From the NCBI GenBank assembly GCA_945983355.1, contig CAMFSU010000023.1, forward strand, positions 1 to 35,060: 35,060 nucleotides of DNA. The letters run 5' to 3'. The position numbers and the translations under genes were made by a program. Under the pieces are notes generated by a model. The model did no database searches. It was given only the letters and a program-made list of their open reading frames with translations, and was not told the DNA's origin. The stretch's first letter is position 1. Each line of letters starts with the position of its first letter. This stretch comes from an uncultured Clostridia bacterium (GTDB taxonomy: Bacteria > Bacillota > Clostridia > Oscillospirales > Acutalibacteraceae). Shown here in pieces: positions 13,822 through 20,116 of the stretch.

Positions 13822-14529
13822 CTAAACACCCGATGCGCTGAAATATTCTAAAATTCCCGACATTATACAAAATGCCATTTTTTGCTGATATTCACTGTTT
13901 TTAAGGCGTTCAAGCTCGGCCCTGTTACTTAAAAAACCGCACTCAACCAAAACCGCAGGCACAGTTGCGTTATAAAGCAAATAAGTACTGCTTGTTGCCT
14001 GCTTATTAACCCTTTGGTTTTCGGGTTGAAGATTTTTAACAATAGATTTTTGAATAAATTCACCAAGCAGCTTTGATTTATCGTCTTTGCTGTAAAACAC
14101 CTGCGAGCCATTTGCCGCCGAGGTAGTAAATTTATTCAGGTGGATGCTTATAAAAACACTTTCGGGGTTATCCTTCATAAGCTTTAAGCGGTTTTCCAAA
14201 TCCTCACGCTTTAGAAAAGCACCACCCGAAGAGCCGCCGCTGTCGGTTGAAACATCATTTTCCCTTGTCATTATAACTTCAAACCCGTAAAGTTTCAAGA
14301 ACATCATAGTTTGCTTTGCAATTTTAAGGTTTATATCCTTTTCAACCGTGCCGTCACTTGCTACCGCACCGCCGTCATAACCACCGTGACCGGCATCTAA
14401 AATTATAATTTGGCGGGGCAAGGTGCCGGTATTTGTTGCCAAGTATTCACCGCCTGCCTTTTCACCGATATATATTACTGAACAGACAAACAGTAGGCAC
14501 AAAAGCACCGAAATCCGTTTTTTCAGCAC
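13822..14529 (-). CDS. cwlD: CwlD-type N-acetylmuramoyl-L-alanine amidase
   Basis: Amidase_3 zinc enzyme that strips peptides from muramic acid; CwlD does so in the spore cortex, the first step to muramic-delta-lactam needed for germination. An N-terminal signal-anchor (about residues 5-22) precedes the domain. Zinc ligands are His48 (DAGHGG), Glu63 and His130 (ISIHLNK), and the catalytic Glu196 is in VLVECGFLSN. The short single-domain form of 235 residues fits CwlD rather than SPOR- or repeat-carrying vegetative amidases. Start GTG at 14529 has AAAGGTGG about eight bases upstream. A sporulation promoter is expected, but I could not identify one with confidence. Confidence 0.85.
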   Translation of the reverse strand: MLKKRISVLLCLLFVCSVIYIGEKAGGEYLATNTGTLPRQIIILDAGHGGYDGGAVASDGTVEKDINLKIAKQTMMFLKLYGFEVIMTRENDVSTDSGGSSGGAFLKREDLENRLKLMKDNPESVFISIHLNKFTTSAANGSQVFYSKDDKSKLLGEFIQKSIVKNLQPENQRVNKQATSSTYLLYNATVPAVLVECGFLSNRAELERLKNSEYQQKMAFCIMSGILEYFSASGV

Positions 14530-14601
14530 ACAAAATCCACCTTTTATTTTAAAATATACTTTAAATTATGCAAATTTTGTGCTGTATAGAACTTTCAAGC
14601 G

Positions 14602-14916
14602 TTACAGATATTTTATCAGCATTTCAACCACAAATGCCACCCCACAGGATGACACCGCAACTCCAAAAAGCGAAACACCCTTATATGCCAAAATAATGCC
14701 CGCTATAAGAGCCAAAATGCCCGAATAAATACTGCCTGTTGAATAAATTATTGCGGGAAAAGTCATAACCGCCAAGGTGACATAAGGCACATAAAAAAGA
14801 AACGACCTTAAGGTTTTGTTTTTAATCTTTTTTCTAATAAGTGTCAGCGGTAAAACGCGGATTAAAAAAATGGTTAGCGCCATTATAGTAATGTAAATAT
14901 AAATGTTATGTGGCAT
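14602..14916 (-). CDS. azlD: Branched-chain amino-acid exporter small subunit AzlD
   Basis: A 104-residue membrane protein with about four hydrophobic segments and the AzlD-typical IRVLPLTLIRKK near its start. AzlD pairs with AzlC to export branched-chain amino acids or analogues. Of two close ATGs, the second (14916) is right: AAAGGAGG lies six bases before it, while the first ATG abuts that site. The start lies inside the azlC 3' end (11-base overlap), so the pair is co-translated. Confidence 0.9.
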   Translation of the reverse strand: MPHNIYIYITIMALTIFLIRVLPLTLIRKKIKNKTLRSFLFYVPYVTLAVMTFPAIIYSTGSIYSGILALIAGIILAYKGVSLFGVAVSSCGVAFVVEMLIKYL

Positions 14917-15622
14917 CTTCATCCTCCTTTACAGGAAAAATAAAAGCCAGAACGAGCGAAATCAAAACGGTTAAAATTATAACCTGCATACCTGATGAAA
15001 TATTGTTTTTGATAACGGGTAAAATGCTGAAAACAAAGCTTAAAACAAAGGATGCAATAACCCCACCCATTATAACCTTGTTTTGCTTTGCAGGTGGTAT
15101 AATTATTGCCAAAAACATACCGAAAATGCCCACACTTAAAGCCGAAGCAACTATTTCGGGCAGGGCGTTGCCGATTATAACCCCAAGTGCCGCACCGCTT
15201 GCCCAGGCAGGTATTGCCAAAGACATTGCACCGTAATTATAAAAAGGATTAAGCTCGCCCTTAACGGCTGAAGAAATGCCAAAAATTTCGTCGGTAACAC
15301 CAAAACCCAATGCCATTCGGTGCAGGGTGTGCGTTTTTTGCGAAAGCTTTTGACTTAACGCAAAGGACATTAAAAGATACCTGGCGTTTACAACAAGCAT
15401 TGTTATAAACATTTCAAGATATGTACCGTTTTCTTTAATAACATTAAAGCCCGCATAACCGCCGGCCGATGCCAAAGTAAGCGCCGCAGCCCAAAAGGTC
15501 TGGAAAGCGTTTGCACCCGCATCCCTTGCGGCAATGCCAAGGGTAAAGCCAACTGCCAAATATCCCAAAGCGATAGGTATGCCGTCACGCATTCCCCTTT
15601 TATACCAAAGTTTATTATTCAA
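14906..15622 (-). CDS. azlC: Branched-chain amino-acid exporter large subunit AzlC
   Basis: A membrane protein of about 238 residues with many hydrophobic segments. It has the family's early motif (RDGIPIALGYLAVGFTLG), NARYLLMSFALSQK and GVTDEIFG. The start is uncertain: the frame opens at a TTG at 15634, which coincides with the expected transcription start. A TTG at 15622 follows GGTGA by five to six bases and is preferred. An ATG at 15592 has GGGG only one base away. Confidence 0.9.
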   Translation of the reverse strand: MNNKLWYKRGMRDGIPIALGYLAVGFTLGIAARDAGANAFQTFWAAALTLASAGGYAGFNVIKENGTYLEMFITMLVVNARYLLMSFALSQKLSQKTHTLHRMALGFGVTDEIFGISSAVKGELNPFYNYGAMSLAIPAWASGAALGVIIGNALPEIVASALSVGIFGMFLAIIIPPAKQNKVIMGGVIASFVLSFVFSILPVIKNNISSGMQVIILTVLISLVLAFIFPVKEDEDAT

Positions 15623-15639
15623 AATAATCACCAAACAAT

Positions 15640-15668
15640 ATTTTACATTTTTTAAACTTTTAAGTCAA
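15640..15668 (-). promoter_or_regulatory. Promoter of azlCD
   Basis: TTGACT (15663-15668), 17-base spacer, TAAAAT (15640-15645) on the minus strand. The start point would be near 15633. Confidence 0.7.
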
Positions 15669-15686
15669 TATTAAAACCTATTTTTC

Positions 15687-15712
15687 ACCGTTTTGGGATA
15701 AAAACATATTAT
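15687..15712 (+). promoter_or_regulatory. Sigma-K-like promoter of the Cys-rich gene
   Basis: AC at 15687-15688 (in CACC), 16-base spacer, CATATTAT at 15705-15712, close to the sigma-K pattern AC-N16/17-CATANNNTA. A sigma-A reading also exists in the same place (TTCACC-17-TATTAT) and cannot be excluded. Confidence 0.45.
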
Positions 15713-15764
15713 GGTAGTGAAGTTGGCTTAACAACTTACAAATAAATTAGGAGGCAATCATTTT

Positions 15765-16589
15765 ATGGCAGATTTCAAAAACATAGAAAACTGCAACGAT
15801 TCGGTTTGCATTGATGCCGGCAGAGTGTATGATTCTTGCTGTGACCGCGACTGTCTTGAGGATTTACGGTGCTTCTTCTTGCCCGAAACCCAAACACTTA
15901 TAAACAACGCTCTAAGCGTTCGGCTTCGCGGTGCCGAGGTATTAAATGTCTTTATCGATGTTGAGCCCGTAAACTTCAACAAGGGCTATTATTCCTGCGA
16001 TTTGACATTTTTCTTCCTTTTATCCTTTGACCTTTACACCTCGCCCAGCAGCTGCCCACAGGTAATACACGGTATTGCAACCTTTAATAAAAAGGTTATA
16101 CTTTACGGTAGCTGTGGCTCGGTTAAAACATTTTCAAATGTTTTGGGCGACCAATGCAAAAACCACCATAACAACACCGTTTTAGGCAATAACACACCAA
16201 AATGTGTTGTAAGTGCAGTTGACCCTGTTCCCCTTTCGGCAAGAATCGGCACAATTAAAGATTGTTATGAATGTTCTTGCTGTATTCCCGATTGCGTTTG
16301 CGATGCAATAGGCGGTCATGTTGTAACCGATATCCCCCGCGGCACACCCACAATTTATGCAACAATCGGCCTTTTCACCGTTGTACAGCTTATTCGCAAT
16401 GTTCAAATGCTTATCCCCGTTTACGATTTTTGTATTCCGCAAAAATCCTGCGACCATAACGCAAACACCGAGCCCTGCGATACCTTCAGCCGAATTCAGT
16501 TCCCCATTAACGACTTTTTCCCACCCCGCCCCGACAGCGTGGATGATGCAAAAAGCTGCGGCTGTATCGACGGCCTTACCGACGAATAA
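15765..16589 (+). CDS. Cysteine-rich protein of unknown function, possibly a spore surface protein
   Basis: A 274-residue protein with 22 cysteines (8%), many in pairs or CxC/CC groups (DSCCDRDC near 29-36, YECSCCIPDCVC near the middle, CGC at the end). There is no signal peptide. The N-terminal part has a motif-like block, VCIDAGRVYDSCCDRDCLEDLR. The middle is hydrophobic beta-type sequence. I know no function. A high cysteine content, no export signal and a sigma-K-like promoter would suit a coat or exosporium protein made in the mother cell; this is inference. AGGAGG lies ten bases before the ATG. Monocistronic, closed by its own terminator. Confidence 0.7.
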   Translation: MADFKNIENCNDSVCIDAGRVYDSCCDRDCLEDLRCFFLPETQTLINNALSVRLRGAEVLNVFIDVEPVNFNKGYYSCDLTFFFLLSFDLYTSPSSCPQVIHGIATFNKKVILYGSCGSVKTFSNVLGDQCKNHHNNTVLGNNTPKCVVSAVDPVPLSARIGTIKDCYECSCCIPDCVCDAIGGHVVTDIPRGTPTIYATIGLFTVVQLIRNVQMLIPVYDFCIPQKSCDHNANTEPCDTFSRIQFPINDFFPPRPDSVDDAKSCGCIDGLTDE

Positions 16590-16596
16590 CATAAAA

Positions 16597-16645
16597 AAGG
16601 AGAGTCAAAATTTTAAAAAATTTCGACTCTCCTTAAATTTTATAA
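16597..16645 (+). terminator. Terminator of the Cys-rich gene
   Basis: AAGGAGAGTC (16597-16606) pairs with GACTCTCCTT (16625-16634) around an AT-rich, partly self-pairing loop, followed by AAATTTTAT. Confidence 0.7.
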
Positions 16646-16715
16646 AGCCAAGAGCATTTTATAAGCGCTTTGAACTTGGTTAAAATTTAGTCCTTACTTT
16701 TGGGGGCCTTTAAAA

Positions 16716-17033
16716 ATGACCCTGTCAACACTGCAAAGAAAAACCGAAAAGGGAGAAATACTTTTTGTTTTTAAAAACAGCGAGGATTTAACCGACGGTA
16801 TAATCTTTTTGTTTAATAAAAAGCCGTTAATCACAAGCTCACTTTATAAAACGGCTAATGACTATCGCCTGATAATAACCGCAGATGAGCGTTGGCCAAC
16901 GATGAAACGACTTGCTGAATTTTCGAAATTCAAAACCAAAAGCTATATTCACATTGCCGTAACACGCGAACACGCCAAGCCGCTTATTTTAAATAATGCG
17001 GTGAAAATTTACGGGAAAGCGTTTTTAAAGTGA
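16716..17033 (+). CDS. Small protein resembling the C-terminal domain of adaptor MecA
   Basis: A 105-residue soluble protein. From memory of the family, it follows the MecA C-terminal domain: ILFVFKNSEDLTDGI, then SSLYKTANDYRLIIT, MKRLAEFSKF, and the end REHAKPLILNNAVKI. These correspond to MecA's ...SSLYK..d.YyLvl...L.EfG...EHGK.ii..NAI. The MecA C-terminal domain binds ClpC; the N-terminal domain, which binds the substrate, is absent. Full MecA is about 200-220 residues. GGGGG lies nine bases before the ATG. It converges on rpe with a 9-base overlap. The function as a Clp adaptor is inference. Confidence 0.5.
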   Translation: MTLSTLQRKTEKGEILFVFKNSEDLTDGIIFLFNKKPLITSSLYKTANDYRLIITADERWPTMKRLAEFSKFKTKSYIHIAVTREHAKPLILNNAVKIYGKAFLK

Positions 17034-17669
17034 TTTTAAAAATGCAATATTTTCTTCCATTTTATCAGAAAATACATAACTGCCTGCAACCAAAACGGTA
17101 GCACCTGCTTTTACCGCAAGTGGCGCAGTTTCAGCATTTATTCCTCCGTCAATTTCAAGCTCAACATTAAGACCTTGGCGGTTGATTTCTTGTTTTAAAA
17201 CGGCAAGTTTATCAAGGGCAGACGGCATAAACTTTTGCCCGCCAAAGCCGGGCTCAACCGACATTACAAGCACCATATCACAAAGAGGCAACAAATCAAA
17301 AATTTCTTCAGGTGCAGTGCAGGGCTTAATTGTAAGGCAAGACTTACAACCCAAATTTCTAATTTCTTTTAATAGCTCGGCGCTATCACTTCCCGCTTCA
17401 AAATGAAAACCAAGCCAGTCAGAAACGGCTGCAAAATCTTTTATAAAACGGTGTGGGCGGTCAATCATTAAATGAACATCAAGCGGTATGTTAGAATGTG
17501 CTTTTATCGATTTAATAACAGGCACACCGAACGACATGTTAGGCACAAAAATACCATCCATAACATCTAAATGAAGCATATCGCACCCTGCCGTTTCAAG
17601 CTTTTTAATGTCATCGGCAAGGGTTAAAAAGTCAGCAGTCAGCACCGACGGAGAAATTTTAATAGACAT
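17025..17669 (-). CDS. rpe: Ribulose-phosphate 3-epimerase
   Basis: Interconverts ribulose-5-phosphate and xylulose-5-phosphate in the pentose phosphate pathway. The TIM barrel is complete: SPSVLTADF, HLDVMDGIFVPNMSFG and HLMI with metal-binding His/Asp, EPGFGGQKF, and ELEIDGGI with the second catalytic Asp. The frame is open to 17726, but AAAGGTGA just before ATG 17669 gives the standard 214 residues. It has its own promoter and lies downstream of no other gene. Confidence 0.95.
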   Translation of the reverse strand: MSIKISPSVLTADFLTLADDIKKLETAGCDMLHLDVMDGIFVPNMSFGVPVIKSIKAHSNIPLDVHLMIDRPHRFIKDFAAVSDWLGFHFEAGSDSAELLKEIRNLGCKSCLTIKPCTAPEEIFDLLPLCDMVLVMSVEPGFGGQKFMPSALDKLAVLKQEINRQGLNVELEIDGGINAETAPLAVKAGATVLVAGSYVFSDKMEENIAFLKSL

Positions 17670-17697
17670 AATATCACCTTTAAAATAATATATTATA

Positions 17698-17726
17698 ATT
17701 CTATATTGCATTTGAAATTTTGTCAA
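17698..17726 (-). promoter_or_regulatory. Promoter of rpe
   Basis: TTGACA (17721-17726), 17-base spacer, TAGAAT (17698-17703) on the minus strand. Confidence 0.75.
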
Positions 17727-17739
17727 TATAAGAAAAGCA

Positions 17740-17766
17740 AAAAAGCGGCTTTAAAGCCGCTTTTTA
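17740..17766. terminator. Terminator of the TVP38-type gene, overlapping its stop codon
   Basis: A 26-base perfect palindrome (17740-17765) with arms of AAAAAGCGGCTTT type and A/T runs at both ends. The gene's TAA stop is inside it. It is symmetric, so it could also stop plus-strand transcription. Confidence 0.85.
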
Positions 17767-18438
17767 TTTGTTATTCTTGCTTATTTTATTATAAACAAGC
17801 CAACCGATAACGCTGATTAAAAATGTTATGCCAAAAGCAATTACTGCCAAAAGATATTTTTCGCTGCCAAGTAAGCTGCCACCAATAGTTGAGGTTATAA
17901 CCGAAGGTATACGGGCAATGGCCACAATAAACAAAAATTCTTTAAAGCTGATTTTTGTAAGCCCCACAAAATAAGTTATTAAATCTTTAGGTGTGCCGGG
18001 CAAAAAGAAAAGGAAAAACGTTATTAGCGCCAAGCGTTTTTTATTTTGCAAAAACTTAAGCGATTTTATTTTTTCATAGGTAAAAAACACCTCTAAAAGC
18101 TTGACACCAAACCTGCGGACAAGCCAAAAAACAATTAAACTACCAATGGTAATGCCAACTACACAAAGCACCGTGCCCCATAAAGCACCAAAGGCATACC
18201 CTGCCCCAATTTCAAACGGTTCACCCGGTACAAAGGCGATTACAACATGAAAAATTGTCATACCGACAAAAGCGACCATACCAAAAATTCCGCTTGTCCC
18301 TACCCAAGCGCGAAATTTTTCGGGCTCGCCCACGAAATGTATAAGCGGTCTGCCCACAAACCACCCAACAAGCGAGCAAAACAGTATAAAAGCCAAAATA
18401 ACTGTGGCGCTTACTATCTTCTTTTGCTTTTCAGTCAT
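17764..18438 (-). CDS. TVP38/TMEM64-family (VTT domain) membrane protein
   Basis: A 224-residue inner-membrane protein with about six hydrophobic segments. The VTT-domain core is clear: FVPGEPFEIGAGYAFGALWG and FFLFFLPGTPKDLITYFVGL, the two re-entrant glycine/proline motifs of DedA-like proteins. Relatives act in lipid scrambling or in membrane homeostasis; the substrate here is unknown. AAGGAAG lies before the ATG. It is divergent from the Xer gene with an unusual shared -35. Confidence 0.88.
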   Translation of the reverse strand: MTEKQKKIVSATVILAFILFCSLVGWFVGRPLIHFVGEPEKFRAWVGTSGIFGMVAFVGMTIFHVVIAFVPGEPFEIGAGYAFGALWGTVLCVVGITIGSLIVFWLVRRFGVKLLEVFFTYEKIKSLKFLQNKKRLALITFFLFFLPGTPKDLITYFVGLTKISFKEFLFIVAIARIPSVITSTIGGSLLGSEKYLLAVIAFGITFLISVIGWLVYNKISKNNK

Positions 18439-18464
18439 ATTTTCACTTCCTTTTTACCACTTAT

Positions 18465-18493
18465 ATAATATCATCCGCCGTTAAAAGTTGCAA
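18465..18493 (-). promoter_or_regulatory. Promoter of the TVP38-type gene
   Basis: TTGCAA (18488-18493), 17-base spacer, TATTAT (18465-18470) on the minus strand. The -35 is the same six bases used by the divergent xer promoter. Confidence 0.65.
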
Positions 18494-18516
18494 TATTATA
18501 TTTTAAGTGATATAAT
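18488..18516 (+). promoter_or_regulatory. Extended -10 promoter of the Xer-type gene
   Basis: TTGCAA (18488-18493), 17-base spacer ending in TGA, TATAAT (18511-18516). The TGN before the -10 makes it an extended -10 promoter. Confidence 0.75.
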
Positions 18517-18545
18517 GAATTATACTAAATATTTCGAGGTATTGT

Positions 18546-19529
18546 ATGAAGCTGGAAATTTTGCAGAGCTGTCCCATTGTTATACGCGATTTTTTGACAT
18601 ATAACGAAACCATTAAGGGCAAATCCTCCCGCTCGGTTGAGGGGTATTTTATCGATTTGCAAAGCTTTTTCCGTTATATTCTTAAAATTCGCGGCATTGC
18701 CGACAAGGACACCCCTTTTGAAAAAATTGACATTTCGGCGGTGGATATAAATTTAATTAAAACCATCACCGTTTCGGATTTATATGCTTTTTTGGTTTTT
18801 TGCAAAAATGAACGCCAAAACAATGCGGCAACAAGGGCGAGAAAAACGTCTACATTGCGCATTTTCTTTCGCTTTTTGTGTGAGCAAACTCACCAGCTTG
18901 ACCAAAATCCTGCAATTTTGCTTGAATCGCCAAAGGTTAAGCAGTCACTGCCAAAGCATTTAACCCTTGAAGATTCGTTAGAGCTTTTAAATTCGGTTGA
19001 TGGCGCAAACCAAAAGCGTGATTATTGCATTTTAACCCTGTTTTTAAACTGCGGTCTTCGTTTAGCTGAGCTTTGCTCACTTAATATAAACGATATTAAA
19101 CCCGACAATACAATGGTTGTAACGGGCAAGGGCAACAAGGAGCGACTAATTTATCTTAATGACGCTTGTGTGACCGCTATTAGAGAATATTTAGCAGTTA
19201 GACCGAGTGAAAATATTGTTTACGACGACCGCAATGCACTTTTTGTAAGCCGTAACCGCAGAAGAATAAGCCCCAAAACCGTTCAGCATTTGGTTAAAAC
19301 CTTTTTAGAAAAGGCGGGTCTTGGCGGTCAGGGCTTTTCAACCCACAAGCTTCGCCACACCGCCGCAACACTTATGTATCAGCACGGCGATGTTGACATT
19401 CGCGTGCTTAAAGACATTTTGGGGCATTCAAATTTAGGTACAACCCAAATTTACACCCATGTATCCGACAGCCAAATTAAAAACGCTGTTGACTCAAACC
19501 CATTAAGCAAAATACATAATAAAAAATAA
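18546..19529 (+). CDS. Tyrosine recombinase of the XerC/XerD type
   Basis: A 327-residue site-specific recombinase. The N-terminal SAM-like DNA-binding domain (about 12-115) is followed by the catalytic domain with the full set: Arg172 (CGLRLAEL), Lys195, His267 and Arg270 (THKLRHTAA), His294 (LGHSNLGTT) and the nucleophile Tyr303. The two-domain layout and length match housekeeping Xer proteins that resolve chromosome dimers, rather than phage integrases, which carry an extra arm-binding domain. No attachment site or phage gene is nearby. GAGGT lies seven bases before the ATG. XerC versus XerD cannot be told from one gene. Confidence 0.9.
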   Translation: MKLEILQSCPIVIRDFLTYNETIKGKSSRSVEGYFIDLQSFFRYILKIRGIADKDTPFEKIDISAVDINLIKTITVSDLYAFLVFCKNERQNNAATRARKTSTLRIFFRFLCEQTHQLDQNPAILLESPKVKQSLPKHLTLEDSLELLNSVDGANQKRDYCILTLFLNCGLRLAELCSLNINDIKPDNTMVVTGKGNKERLIYLNDACVTAIREYLAVRPSENIVYDDRNALFVSRNRRRISPKTVQHLVKTFLEKAGLGGQGFSTHKLRHTAATLMYQHGDVDIRVLKDILGHSNLGTTQIYTHVSDSQIKNAVDSNPLSKIHNKK

Positions 19530-19530
19530 A

Positions 19531-19594
19531 ATGTTTCGCGAAGCGAAACACCTGAATTATTCACTATTCACTTTTCACTATTAACTATTCACTA
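19531..19594. repeat. Short intergenic repeat: hairpin plus TATTCACT array
   Basis: TGTTTCGC and GCGAAACA (19532-19550) form an 8-bp stem, followed by several imperfect copies of TATTCACT/TTTTCACT/TATTAACT (19556-19594). Arrays of this kind are dispersed in many clostridial intergenic regions. There is no coding potential. Confidence 0.5.
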
Positions 19595-19625
19595 AGAAAA
19601 CGGTGTTCATTGAACACCGTTTTCT
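19595..19625. terminator. Bidirectional terminator between xer and mazF
   Basis: A perfect 15-bp inverted repeat (AGAAAACGGTGTTCA and its complement) around one base, with flanking A and T runs. It reaches into the mazF stop codon. Confidence 0.85.
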
Positions 19626-19992
19626 ATATCGTAAACCCCACCGGGTCTATGTCAAGTCCGAAGCTGACGCTTAGCGCCTTGTCCACCTTATTCATAGCGT
19701 CGGTGTCAAGACTGCCCATTCTTTCTTTAAGTCGCTTTTTATCAATGGTTCGCACCTGTTCAAGCAAGACTATTGAATCCTTTGCAAGCCCGCAATTTTC
19801 CGCACCGACTGTTATATGTGTGGGCAACTTTGTTTTGTCCTTTTGGCTTGTAATTGCCGCTGCAATAACGGTTGGGCTGTATTTATTGCCAACATCGTTT
19901 TGAACAATTAAAACAGGTCGTATTCCACCCTGCTCAGACCCAATAACAGGGCTTAAATCAGCATAATAAATTTCTCCACGCTTTATATTCAT
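19624..19992 (-). CDS. mazF: MazF/PemK-family mRNA endoribonuclease toxin (NdoA type)
   Basis: A sequence-specific mRNA-cutting toxin of the Bacillus NdoA (EndoA) type. The 122-residue protein has the family start [29 protein letters not shown], with the catalytic Arg in GGIRP and the conserved Thr/Ser in AAAITSQ, then LPTHI and [14 protein letters not shown]. No MazE/NdoAI-type antitoxin precedes it: the 120 bases upstream hold only a possible -10 (TATAAT near 20006-20011) and GGAG. Its partner must be elsewhere or absent. Confidence 0.93.
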   Translation of the reverse strand: MNIKRGEIYYADLSPVIGSEQGGIRPVLIVQNDVGNKYSPTVIAAAITSQKDKTKLPTHITVGAENCGLAKDSIVLLEQVRTIDKKRLKERMGSLDTDAMNKVDKALSVSFGLDIDPVGFTI

Positions 19993-20085
19993 ATTATTTT
20001 CACACTCCGATTATATTCTTGCCTGAATTTTTAAAAAATAATCAGATAACACAGTATATGCCAAAAAAATATGAATGTTAATTTT

Positions 20086-20115
20086 AAAAGCCACCTTAAA
20101 AAAGGTGGCTTTTTT
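20086..20115 (-). terminator. Terminator of the ruv-clpE operon
   Basis: AAAAGCCACC and GGTGGCTTTT (20086-20113) pair around an AT loop; on the minus strand the hairpin is followed by a T-rich tract. It starts two bases after the clpE stop. Confidence 0.85.
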
Positions 20116-20116
20116 G

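Noticed and set aside
14563-14590. Sporulation (sigma-E or sigma-G) promoter for cwlD
   Set aside because: CATAATT is present, but the -35 and spacing match neither consensus well.
18546-19529. Phage or element integrase
   Set aside because: Length, domain layout and neighbours fit a housekeeping Xer recombinase; no attachment repeats or phage genes.
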